Notes under the pieces: model-generated
Seen by the model: the letters and a program-made list of their open reading frames with translations, nothing else
Database searches by the model: none
What the model was told of the DNA's origin: nothing
Shown here: one piece after another, positions 1-7,512 of the stretch
Numbering within the stretch: the first letter of the stretch is position 1
Layout of the letters: the number at the start of each line of letters is the position of its first letter
Assembly (NCBI GenBank): GCA_018267615.1
Contig: JAFDYD010000018.1
Span: forward strand, 62,001-126,000
Source: Bacteroidota bacterium
GTDB taxonomy: Bacteria > Bacteroidota > Bacteroidia > Chitinophagales > Chitinophagaceae
DNA length: 64,000 nucleotides
Reading direction: 5' to 3'
Translations under genes and position numbers: made by a program

Positions 1-762
1 TTTAGATATTTTATCGGTGTAGTCCTGTATCACACTGTTTTTTTCTATGCCTACATTGATCAGTTCCTGCTTGCTTTGTAAATATTTATTTTCTACGGAT
101 ATTTTTTTTGCTGCCGCATTTTGAAAATTCACACGACGTTTTTCAAAATCCACGAGCGAAATAACTCCGCTGTCAAGCATAAGCCTTCCCGCATCAATCT
201 GTCTTTGGTAAACTTGCAGTTCGTTGTTTACGGCAATAAGGTCCACACTATCGCTTGCAACTTTCAATTGTTGTTGCAGTAGTTTGTTATCCAGTGATTG
301 AAGTTTTAAAATTCTGGCAACTTCAAGTGCACCGGCCTGTATTTCGGTAGTGCGAACTTTGTTTTTATAGCCATCAACAGTTTGCTGTTTGGCTTGTATC
401 TGCTGCATAGTTCTTTTCAGCAGATCAGGATCAAAATAATCTACTTTCACTTCTCCTAACTGTAAAATGGTGTCGCCTTTTTTTACATAATCTCCTTCCT
501 TGATATACCACTTCACAATTCTTCCGGGCAACACTGTATTAATTTCTTGCGGCCGTTCTTCCTGCCGCAAAGTAGTTACGTTTCCCCTGGCGCGTATGTT
601 TTGTGTCCATGGTAAAAAGAGAATTACAATTAATAATCCCAGCGTTCCCCATAACCAGTATTTTGTATTTGTCTGCTTGCGGATGCGGTATACTTTGCTG
701 AAGGAAGAAAGAGTGCTTTGTAACGATTCTTCTTCAATATTTGCTTTGAGATAATTATTCAT
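1..762 (-). CDS. HlyD-family secretion adaptor (3' end outside window)
   Basis: This is the N-terminal 254 residues of a membrane-fusion (periplasmic adaptor) protein; the gene runs off the left edge. The start is the ATG at 762-760. A cytoplasmic tail of about 35 residues is followed by one membrane helix (about 36-54, rich in L, I and W), then the first half of a lipoyl-like hairpin (TVLPGRIVKWYIKEGDYVKK). A long Gln/Lys-rich coiled coil follows. That order is typical of HlyD/EmrA adaptors that link an inner-membrane ABC exporter to TolC. It lies 23 bp downstream of the ABC transporter on the same strand, so the two are almost certainly co-transcribed and form one type I secretion or efflux unit. 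The substrate cannot be told from the sequence. Confidence 0.88.
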   Translation of the reverse strand, partial: MNNYLKANIEEESLQSTLSSFSKVYRIRKQTNTKYWLWGTLGLLIVILFLPWTQNIRARGNVTTLRQEERPQEINTVLPGRIVKWYIKEGDYVKKGDTILQLGEVKVDYFDPDLLKRTMQQIQAKQQTVDGYKNKVRTTEIQAGALEVARILKLQSLDNKLLQQQLKVASDSVDLIAVNNELQVYQRQIDAGRLMLDSGVISLVDFEKRRVNFQNAAAKKISVENKYLQSKQELINVGIEKNSVIQDYTDKISK

Positions 763-785
763 CTTGAAGAAATTTAAAAATATAA

Positions 786-2453
786 TTATTGAATGACCTC
801 GCCATTTTTACTTAATTCGATCACCCGGTCGCAGTACATTTTTAATTGCTCATCTTGTGAAGCGATCAGTATCGTTGCCGTTTTATCATTCTTTAAATAC
901 ATCGCAATCCTTTTTTTATAAGTTTCTTCCAGGTGTTCAAAAGGTTCCTCAAGCAGTAATAAACGATGACTGCCAAGCAATGCCCGCATTAATAAAATAT
1001 TTCTTCGGACCCCATTAGACAATCCGTTACCCAATGGCAAAATTTCACTGTCGTAACCTTCTTTGCAAGTCTTGATGAATGTATCCAGCCCGGTTACTGC
1101 AGCAAGCGAAGTGATTTCTTCCAGGGTTATATGCTGATTGCCCATGGTGATATTTTCTTTTATAGTTCCATGAAATATATCCTGGCTGCCGAGCAATATG
1201 CCGGTATGCAGACGAAGACTTTGAATGTCATAATTGGCGGCCGGGATGCCATCAATTAAAATGATTCCTGTATAACCTGTGAAGGCACCTGTGAGCATTC
1301 TTAGAACAGTCGATTTGCCGGATCCTGACACACCTTTGAGCTGAACCATTTCTCCCGGAGAAATATTGAAGGAAGTATTATTCAGAACGGTACGCCCGTT
1401 GAAATAGGCGAACCTTACATTATCGAAAGTGATGGATACACCTTTATTTTGCGATTTCAGTAATAGACTTCCTCCAATTTCCTTATCCGCTTCAGTGATC
1501 ACGCTTAGTTTTTCAACGGATACAAGCGCTTCATACACCGTATCGAGATAGGTGATTATTTTTTCAACTGAACCTATGATGGCAATGATAACAATGTCGG
1601 CAGCGATAAACTGACCAACATTGATTTGCTGATTGATTAAAAGATATGAGCCGATAATGAGCATCGCTGCTGTGATGATTATCTTAAAAGAAATAAGACT
1701 CCAGAATTGAGTTAATAATATTTTGAAAAAATCCGTTCTTGCTTGCAAATAATTTCCTACCAGTTCATCTGCCTTTTTTAAATGAAGAGAAGTTTCTTTG
1801 GAATATTTGAAAGATTTTATTGTCCGGGCTACCTCCTGCAGCCAAGCTGCCACTCGATATTTATAACTGCTTGCATTCATCGCGGTAGAAAATCCGTTGG
1901 ATGAACTGAACCGGATAATGATAAGAACAACGGATAGCAGCAGTAAGCCAAATGCGATAAAAACCGGGTGATAAAAGGCAAGAAGCATCAATCCGAGCAA
2001 CACCTGGATAATTGCGGTGGGCAACTCAATGACCAATTTATCCAATCCTTTTTGAAGAGATACCGTATCAAAATATCGGTTGACCATTTCCGGTAAATAT
2101 TCTTTGTCGAGTTTTTCGACATTTAATTTGGGCAAGCGGTCCGCGTATTCCATAGAGTAGCGAAGAAATAATTTCTGCTTCACTTTTTCGATCGACTGCA
2201 ATTGCTTTACCTGGAGTAAACCGTTAATAAAAACGCCAAAGACAACCATAGCGATTAAAACGATTATTGACGTTGAAAGGGAACCGGCCATAACAAAACT
2301 AACGATCGACTGAATTCCAAGAGGGAGTGAAAGCTGTACCACGCCGGCGAATATGGCAAACATATAGATCACACCAATATCAGCACGATCCAGCAGCAGT
2401 ATCTGATGCAGCTTGCCGAATGCTTTAGATAGAGAATTGTTTTGTTTTGCCAC
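786..2453 (-). CDS. ABC exporter, fused membrane and ATPase domains, degenerate ATPase motifs
   Basis: The 555-aa protein has a type-1 ABC exporter membrane domain (about 25-310, six hydrophobic segments) followed by a nucleotide-binding domain (about 335-550). Walker A (GVSGSGKST, 374-382) and the Q-loop (GSQDIF) are intact. The later motifs are not: the signature reads LSNGV instead of LSGGQ (479-483), Walker B ends LLLLEE with Glu in the usual Asp position (502), and the H-loop His is Gln (533, IASQDE). There is no N-terminal C39 peptidase domain. It lies directly upstream of the HlyD-type adaptor on the same strand. The fold and exporter role are clear. Whether it is a fully active ATPase is open, and the substrate is unknown. 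Confidence 0.87.
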   Translation of the reverse strand: MAKQNNSLSKAFGKLHQILLLDRADIGVIYMFAIFAGVVQLSLPLGIQSIVSFVMAGSLSTSIIVLIAMVVFGVFINGLLQVKQLQSIEKVKQKLFLRYSMEYADRLPKLNVEKLDKEYLPEMVNRYFDTVSLQKGLDKLVIELPTAIIQVLLGLMLLAFYHPVFIAFGLLLLSVVLIIIRFSSSNGFSTAMNASSYKYRVAAWLQEVARTIKSFKYSKETSLHLKKADELVGNYLQARTDFFKILLTQFWSLISFKIIITAAMLIIGSYLLINQQINVGQFIAADIVIIAIIGSVEKIITYLDTVYEALVSVEKLSVITEADKEIGGSLLLKSQNKGVSITFDNVRFAYFNGRTVLNNTSFNISPGEMVQLKGVSGSGKSTVLRMLTGAFTGYTGIILIDGIPAANYDIQSLRLHTGILLGSQDIFHGTIKENITMGNQHITLEEITSLAAVTGLDTFIKTCKEGYDSEILPLGNGLSNGVRRNILLMRALLGSHRLLLLEEPFEHLEETYKKRIAMYLKNDKTATILIASQDEQLKMYCDRVIELSKNGEVIQ

Positions 2454-2560
2454 TGCAAATTAATTTACGATCTATTAATTGTTATCGACATCATAATAAA
2501 ATCCTTAGCGCAAAAATTGGTGTAAGACGTGGAATATTATTCTTAAAAATTTTTCATTGC

Positions 2561-2758
2561 TTACATCCGTCGTTGCTGACGTTGCGCGCCCTGATTTGCT
2601 TTTGATAATAATCGGAATAATGTCAGGCAAACAATAATGGATATAGCATTAAAAAGTTTAGCGGCAATAATATCACTGGTGCTAAACGTAAGGTACACGC
2701 CGGGTATCAAAACGATGATTCCAAGTATAATTTTCATTTGCACTTTAATCATATTCAT
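2561..2758 (-). CDS. small two-helix membrane protein
   Basis: A 65-aa hydrophobic protein with two predicted membrane segments (about 8-26 and 30-48) and a basic C-terminal tail rich in Gln and Arg (ANQGAQRQQRRM). No family was recognised. It is the last gene of the leftward series that begins with isocitrate dehydrogenase, 113 bp after the 89-aa coiled-coil gene, and may be transcribed with it or separately. Confidence 0.55.
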   Translation of the reverse strand: MNMIKVQMKIILGIIVLIPGVYLTFSTSDIIAAKLFNAISIIVCLTLFRLLSKANQGAQRQQRRM

Positions 2759-2871
2759 TCAATATTGTTAATATCATTCATCATGAATTCTCCATTGAAA
2801 AATTTATTTCTGCAGATATCTGGTTGGAGTGATTAATTAAACAGGTTTAATTAAAAAGTATTCATGAATGA

Positions 2872-3141
2872 CTACTGTGTAAGCCTGCTCATTGTATTCA
2901 CTTCAATATGCGCATTCAGGCTGGTATGGGTCTGTCCTTTTTCTTTCATTTTTTTTATCGCGTTACGGAGCGTTTCTTCCAGCTGAATTATTTTTTTTTC
3001 TGAATGCTCGATTTCTTCTTCAGATTCATGAATAGTTTTTATCCTTTGCTCATGAAAAGCAATTTTTGTTTTGAATATGGCCGTCAGAAGTGCTTCTGCC
3101 TCTTCAATGGTAAACACGCCATTTATTAATTGTATTTCCAT
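2872..3141 (-). CDS. small coiled-coil protein, paralogue of the 81-aa protein at 4090-4335
   Basis: An 89-aa charged protein, mostly helical. The N-terminus (MEIQLINGVFTIEEAEALLT) is followed by a heptad-like Glu/Lys region. It aligns without gaps to the 81-aa protein two genes upstream: both start M-x-I-x-L-I-x-G-x-F-T and share a K-I-x-F-H-E block, an E-K-x-I-x-Q-L core and a K-x-x-G-x-x-x-T end. The pair brackets the DUF6671-like gene, so this looks like a local duplication around it. No catalytic motif is visible; an oligomerising or adaptor role is possible but unproven. Confidence 0.65.
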   Translation of the reverse strand: MEIQLINGVFTIEEAEALLTAIFKTKIAFHEQRIKTIHESEEEIEHSEKKIIQLEETLRNAIKKMKEKGQTHTSLNAHIEVNTMSRLTQ

Positions 3142-3205
3142 TTTAAAATGTTTGGTATATTAATTTGATTTATCCTAGTCAAAAAATAACCCCCCGAAGA
3201 ACAAA

Positions 3206-4072
3206 TCAGGGATTGCAGTAATCACAAAATCCCGGGTCTTCATTTTGTTTGCCGTGTGGAAATTTTTTTTCTACACCGTGTCCGCATTTTTTACATGCAT
3301 AGATATGCGATAGAGTGCTTTTAGTGGGAGCACCACACCAACTACAGGGAAGTCCTTTAATCACTTGCCCGACAGAAAATCCCGGAGTGTGGCATTTTGG
3401 ACAAACAGACAAAATAGCGTTCACCAATTCGTTTGTGGCGTGTTCGATATTTTTCATGCGGGTGGGATTGAAATTTGCACGCATATCTGTTTGCATTTGG
3501 ATTTTACCATTACCGGAAATACTCAAAAGAAAATGCATGGCCGTTTGTAGATCTTCTTTGGTTCTGAAATTTTTAAGCACATAAGGTTTTTCTATTTCTT
3601 TTGGACTGGCTTTCAGGATCACGCCGTATTCAGGGAACCCGATCGCGGCAGCAAAATTTTCTCCCTCTTCCACAGAAGATATTTCTGATTCTTTTACGTG
3701 AGCGGCAAGATCAAGATACCGGCCAGAAACTTCCAATTCATTTTTTTTGTCGATGAGCATCACTATCTCTGTATTTACCGGGATAAAAGCGCAATCAGGA
3801 TGCGGATTAAAAGCGCCTTCACTCGCGATCGCTATTTCTATTTCCGGATATTGTTCAAATCCTTTTAAAATTTTTAATCTGGCGGTGTTATACTGAGTAT
3901 CGGGTCTTTCCACTTCGCCACTAAAGGTTCCGAACTGATCGGTATCAATTTTGTCGGCCAGTTCGATTTTCAATCCAAATGCGTCGCTGAGTAATGGAAC
4001 AATTACTTTTTCCTTGCCATGTTTTGTAACAAGGAGAGCATTCCTGTTAAAAAATATTTTCGCCGCACTCAT
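3206..4072 (-). CDS. DUF6671-like protein with C-terminal zinc ribbons
   Basis: A 288-aa cytosolic protein. The first 220 residues form a mixed alpha/beta domain that I associate with the DUF6671 family (N-terminal region FFNRNALLVTKHGKEKVI, internal EGAFNPHP segment). The C-terminus carries four CxxC knuckles (CPKC, CSWC, CKKC, CDYC, about 234-286), enough for two zinc ribbons. Function is unknown. The gene is 17 bp downstream of the 81-aa coiled-coil gene and 64 bp upstream of its 89-aa paralogue, so it is translationally close to both. The family name is from memory of similar sequences and needs a profile search. Confidence 0.7.
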   Translation of the reverse strand: MSAAKIFFNRNALLVTKHGKEKVIVPLLSDAFGLKIELADKIDTDQFGTFSGEVERPDTQYNTARLKILKGFEQYPEIEIAIASEGAFNPHPDCAFIPVNTEIVMLIDKKNELEVSGRYLDLAAHVKESEISSVEEGENFAAAIGFPEYGVILKASPKEIEKPYVLKNFRTKEDLQTAMHFLLSISGNGKIQMQTDMRANFNPTRMKNIEHATNELVNAILSVCPKCHTPGFSVGQVIKGLPCSWCGAPTKSTLSHIYACKKCGHGVEKKFPHGKQNEDPGFCDYCNP

Positions 4073-4089
4073 TGCCAGGTTTATTTTTT

Positions 4090-4335
4090 TTATTCAGATA
4101 GAAATATTTCACTTTCGATGGCAATGGTATTCTGCCTTTTTCCTATGTGTTTCCTGGCATTATAAAGATCTTCCTGGAGCTGCTTAATCCTTTTTTCACG
4201 CATTTTTATGTCTTCTTCGTTGTGTGTTTTACTGATTTTGTTTTCATGAAATTTTATTTTTACCTGGATAAGCTGCGTGATAAGCTCTGTTGCTTCGCCG
4301 GCAGTAAAACTTCCTTTGATTAGATTAATGTTCAT
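4090..4335 (-). CDS. small coiled-coil protein, paralogue of the 89-aa protein at 2872-3141
   Basis: An 81-aa charged helical protein (MNINLIKGSFTAGEATELIT at the N-terminus, then a Lys/Glu-rich coiled coil). It lies 19 bp after the stop codon of isocitrate dehydrogenase and 17 bp before the DUF6671-like start, so it should be part of the same transcript. It is a clear paralogue of the 89-aa protein on the other side of that gene. No known family was recognised. Confidence 0.66.
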   Translation of the reverse strand: MNINLIKGSFTAGEATELITQLIQVKIKFHENKISKTHNEEDIKMREKRIKQLQEDLYNARKHIGKRQNTIAIESEIFLSE

Positions 4336-4354
4336 GATTTGATTGATTATTTTT

Positions 4355-5791
4355 TTATTGTCCCTGTCCTAAAGAAAATGCCGGCTTACCATCAAAAGAA
4401 TAGAGATTCTCTGTTTTGATCGCGTCGATTCCGGCCTGTGAAGCAGCTGATAATAATTGAATGATATGATCTTTGTTCATGGCCATACCTTCGGTTTGTT
4501 TGAACCGGCATCGCCAATGATCGGTGCAAAAAGTTTCCGGAAATCCTTCCGGCCACACTTTTATTCCTCTGTTGGTAATCATACTAAGCGTAACATCCTT
4601 AGTATTTATTTTTTGAACAATACCAGCCAGAACATTCGGGTCACTCCCACCCCAGTGAACAAATACATCCACACCAATCAATTCTTTTTTTGCTGATAAT
4701 TTTCGTTGATATTTTGGCAGGTTGAGTGTTTTACCATTTGCATAGGAAACCGGCTTAAGCACGTTGGGCTGCTTTCCCAAATTGTCGATGATCGCTTTTG
4801 CAAATTCTTTGGTACCGAGCATTTTTTTGCTTACACCTTCTTTATAAATATCGTAAGTATGAGTACCGTCTTCAATTGTTTTCAGCCAGGCGTTATGTAC
4901 CTTCTCAGCCACTGCAGTTTGTCCGATATGGTTTAACATCATGATGGCACCTTGTAACAGGCCCGAAGGATTGGCAACATTTTGCCCTGCTCTTCGGGGA
5001 GCAGAACCATGTATTGCTTCAAACATCGCGCATTGTTCACCGATATTAGCTGAGCCTGCAAGTCCAACCGACCCTGTGATCTGCGCTGCGACATCAGATA
5101 AAACGTCACCATAAAGATTAGGCATCACGATCACGTCAAATGCTTCGGGCGTATCGGCCATCTTTGCCGCACCGATATCTATTATCCAATGCTCGTTCTC
5201 TATGTCTGGATATTCCTTTGCGATTTCATCAAACACGCGGTGAAAAAGACCATCGGTTTGTTTCATGATATTGTCTTTTGTAAAACAGGTTACCTTTTTT
5301 CGATTATAAGCTCGTGCATACTCAAAGGCGTAGCGTACTATTTTTTCGCAGCCCGGCCGGCTGATTAGTTTCAGACATTGTACCACTTCATCGGTTTGTT
5401 GATGTTCGATGCCAGCATACAGGTCTTCTTCATTTTCCCGGATGATCACAATATCCATTTGCGGATGTTTGGTTTTTACAAAAGGGTGCAGACTCATGCA
5501 AGGCCGCACATTTGAATACAGCCCGAGAAATTTCCGGGTGGTTACATTCAAACTTTTGTACCCGCCGCCTTGCGGCGTGGTGATGGGCGCTTTCAGGAAA
5601 ATTTTATTTTTCCGGATGATATCCCAGGATTCTTTGGCAATACCGGAGGTGTTGCCTGACAGGTACACTTTTTCGCCCACTTCTATTTCTTCTATGATAA
5701 GACTCGCCCCGGCTGCCTGGATAATGCTGAGTGTGGCATCCATGATTTCAGGACCGATGCCGTCTCCTTTTGCAACAGTGATTGTTGTCAT
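4355..5791 (-). CDS. icd: NADP-dependent isocitrate dehydrogenase
   Basis: Oxidative decarboxylation of isocitrate to 2-oxoglutarate in the TCA cycle, cytosolic. The core has the isocitrate/isopropylmalate dehydrogenase hallmarks: the N-terminal TITVAKGDGIGPEIM, the substrate-binding IIRENEEDLYAGIEHQ and the metal/NADP loop MPNLYGDVLSDVAAQITGSVGLAGSANIG, split here as MPNLYGDVLSDV followed by GSVGLAGSANIG. A C-terminal extension of about 140 residues follows the catalytic core, as in the roughly 480-500 aa Thermus-like enzymes. I chose the ATG at 5791 (MTTITV) rather than an upstream in-frame start, because the conserved core begins immediately there; this gives 478 aa. It heads a leftward operon and is divergent from a LysR regulator 85 bp away, which may control it. 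Confidence 0.9.
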   Translation of the reverse strand: MTTITVAKGDGIGPEIMDATLSIIQAAGASLIIEEIEVGEKVYLSGNTSGIAKESWDIIRKNKIFLKAPITTPQGGGYKSLNVTTRKFLGLYSNVRPCMSLHPFVKTKHPQMDIVIIRENEEDLYAGIEHQQTDEVVQCLKLISRPGCEKIVRYAFEYARAYNRKKVTCFTKDNIMKQTDGLFHRVFDEIAKEYPDIENEHWIIDIGAAKMADTPEAFDVIVMPNLYGDVLSDVAAQITGSVGLAGSANIGEQCAMFEAIHGSAPRRAGQNVANPSGLLQGAIMMLNHIGQTAVAEKVHNAWLKTIEDGTHTYDIYKEGVSKKMLGTKEFAKAIIDNLGKQPNVLKPVSYANGKTLNLPKYQRKLSAKKELIGVDVFVHWGGSDPNVLAGIVQKINTKDVTLSMITNRGIKVWPEGFPETFCTDHWRCRFKQTEGMAMNKDHIIQLLSAASQAGIDAIKTENLYSFDGKPAFSLGQGQ

Positions 5792-5876
5792 TGATTTTAT
5801 TTTTATAAAGCAAAAATGCAAAGCCTAATTCATATAATTTCATTTATATTTATTATCTAAACCATAAATAATATTT

Positions 5877-6809
5877 ATGAATTTCACTTTGCACCAGCTC
5901 CGTGTATTTATGATCATTGTTGAAAACCAAAGCATCACCAAGGCTTCCGAAGAATTGCATATGACACAGCCGGCAGTATCCATTCAACTAAAAAATCTGC
6001 AGGATCAGTTTGATATTGCATTGACAGAAATAATTGGGAGAAAATTATACGTCACCGATTTCGGAAAAGAGGTTTACCAGATAGCAGACAGAATTCTAAA
6101 AGAAGTTTCTTCCATAAATTATCACACGCAAAATTATAAAGGAATGTTATCAGGGAAGCTCAAAATTTCTGTCGCCTCCACAGGGAAATATGTGATGCCT
6201 TATTATCTTAAAGATTTTTTGAAAGAGAACCCCAATATCGATTTGGTAATGGATGTTACTAACAAAACCAAGGTCGTAAAAAGTCTTGAGCACAACGAAG
6301 TTGATTTTTCGTTGGTATCGGTGTTACCTGAAACATTGGAAATTGAACAGGAAATATTGCTGCCAAATAATTTATTTTTAACAGCTCCTGTCGATGCAAA
6401 ATTCAAAATGACGAAACAACTAAACAAAAAAGTATTTGACAATATTCCACTAATTTATAGGGAAGAGGGTTCAGGAACAAGGGTCACTATGCAAAGGTAT
6501 TTTCAAAAGGCGAATATAGTGCCGCATGTGAAATTGGAATTAACGTCTACGGAGGCAGTGAAGCAAGCCGTGATGGCCGGCCTGGGTTTTTCGATACAGT
6601 CTTTGTTAAGTATTAAAACCGAATTGAAACAAAAAGAAATAAAAATTATTCCTGTGAAAGGTTTGCCGTTGACCGAATATTGGCGGCTGATTTGGTTGAA
6701 GCAAAAAAAAATGTCTGAAGTCGGAAAAGCCTTTTTAAATTTTATTAAAAAAAATAAACAGACGATTTACAAAAATAATTTTTCCTGGATCGAGGACTAT
6801 AAAGCGTAA
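5877..6809 (+). CDS. LysR-family transcriptional regulator
   Basis: A 310-aa protein with the canonical LysR N-terminal winged helix (residues 1-60: LHQLRVFMIIVENQSITKAS, then MTQPAVSIQLKNLQ as the recognition helix) and a periplasmic-binding-like effector domain from about 90. It resembles CbbR/CysB-type members with a DLVMDVTNKTKVVKSLEHNEVDFSLV segment, split here as VTNKTKVVKSLEHNEVDF. It is divergent from isocitrate dehydrogenase with only 85 bp between starts, the usual position for a LysR protein that controls its neighbour. That intergenic stretch is very AT-rich and contains several ATTTAT/ATAAAT near-palindromes. The effector is unknown. Confidence 0.9.
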   Translation: MNFTLHQLRVFMIIVENQSITKASEELHMTQPAVSIQLKNLQDQFDIALTEIIGRKLYVTDFGKEVYQIADRILKEVSSINYHTQNYKGMLSGKLKISVASTGKYVMPYYLKDFLKENPNIDLVMDVTNKTKVVKSLEHNEVDFSLVSVLPETLEIEQEILLPNNLFLTAPVDAKFKMTKQLNKKVFDNIPLIYREEGSGTRVTMQRYFQKANIVPHVKLELTSTEAVKQAVMAGLGFSIQSLLSIKTELKQKEIKIIPVKGLPLTEYWRLIWLKQKKMSEVGKAFLNFIKKNKQTIYKNNFSWIEDYKA

Positions 6810-6933
6810 TACGAACCAAAATCCCTTTCATTCCAAAACAACACCTAAGGTGAGAAGCAGATACATTTACCTATGGCGTCAAATCCAATTACGCAGCTAT
6901 CCCCGATACAACCATTAAATTTTTCATAAGAAA

Positions 6934-7221
6934 TTATTCGATCAGGTTACGATATTTAAACACTTCTTTTGTAATTAAACCGCAGTTTCGGGTTAGCTGT
7001 GATAAGGTACAATATTTAATTTTCATATTTAATGGCAGTCCCTGTACAATTTCTAGAAAATCAAGTTGCAGGATGTCATGCTCTTTCACTTCATCACTGC
7101 CTTCCAGCTGATCAATAATTGCCAGCGCCAAAGACTTATTATTGCCGATGTAAAAATCACACAACGGTTCAAATCCATTTATTGTTCTAATCGTAATCCG
7201 TATCCTGAATTCGTTATCCAT
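6934..7221 (-). CDS. hypothetical small cytosolic protein
   Basis: A 95-aa soluble protein with no signal peptide or membrane helix. The first half looks beta-rich (FRIRITIRTINGFEPLCDFY) and is followed by an acidic amphipathic helix. No family was recognised. It stands alone between the LysR gene and the permease gene. The first ATG (7221) is used; codon use looks like that of neighbouring genes. Confidence 0.5.
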   Translation of the reverse strand: MDNEFRIRITIRTINGFEPLCDFYIGNNKSLALAIIDQLEGSDEVKEHDILQLDFLEIVQGLPLNMKIKYCTLSQLTRNCGLITKEVFKYRNLIE

Positions 7222-7399
7222 GGAAATAGCAAGTAATGATTAGTTTTTCGCAATCAAATAAAATGCCAGTAGAATTAAGTGCAAAATTGTCAAGCGGCCC
7301 GTTTAAATTGTCCGGAATCATCCAGAAATTCTGCCACCTGAAAAAAATTCATAATTGTTTCTGCTTGGATCTTTCCTTATGGCAAAAACTGAAAAATTT

Positions 7400-7432
7400 T
7401 CAAAAATAAATGCCAGGATTACCATGGCATTT
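7400..7432 (-). terminator. putative rho-independent terminator after the permease gene
   Basis: An 8-bp perfect stem (AAATGCCA/TGGCATTT, 7408-7415 and 7425-7432) with a 9-nt loop, followed on the minus strand by a T-rich run. It lies about 80 bp past the permease stop codon, in the expected orientation. The stem is short, so confidence is moderate. Confidence 0.45.
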
Positions 7433-7512
7433 TATTGTCTATCAGGAGGGGTTTAAATATATTAACCAAAACAACAGGAACTCTGTCATGATACTATTCA
7501 CGGTTCATTTCT

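Noticed and set aside
5409..5828. Plus-strand 139-codon frame
   Set aside because: Antisense to the conserved isocitrate dehydrogenase core.
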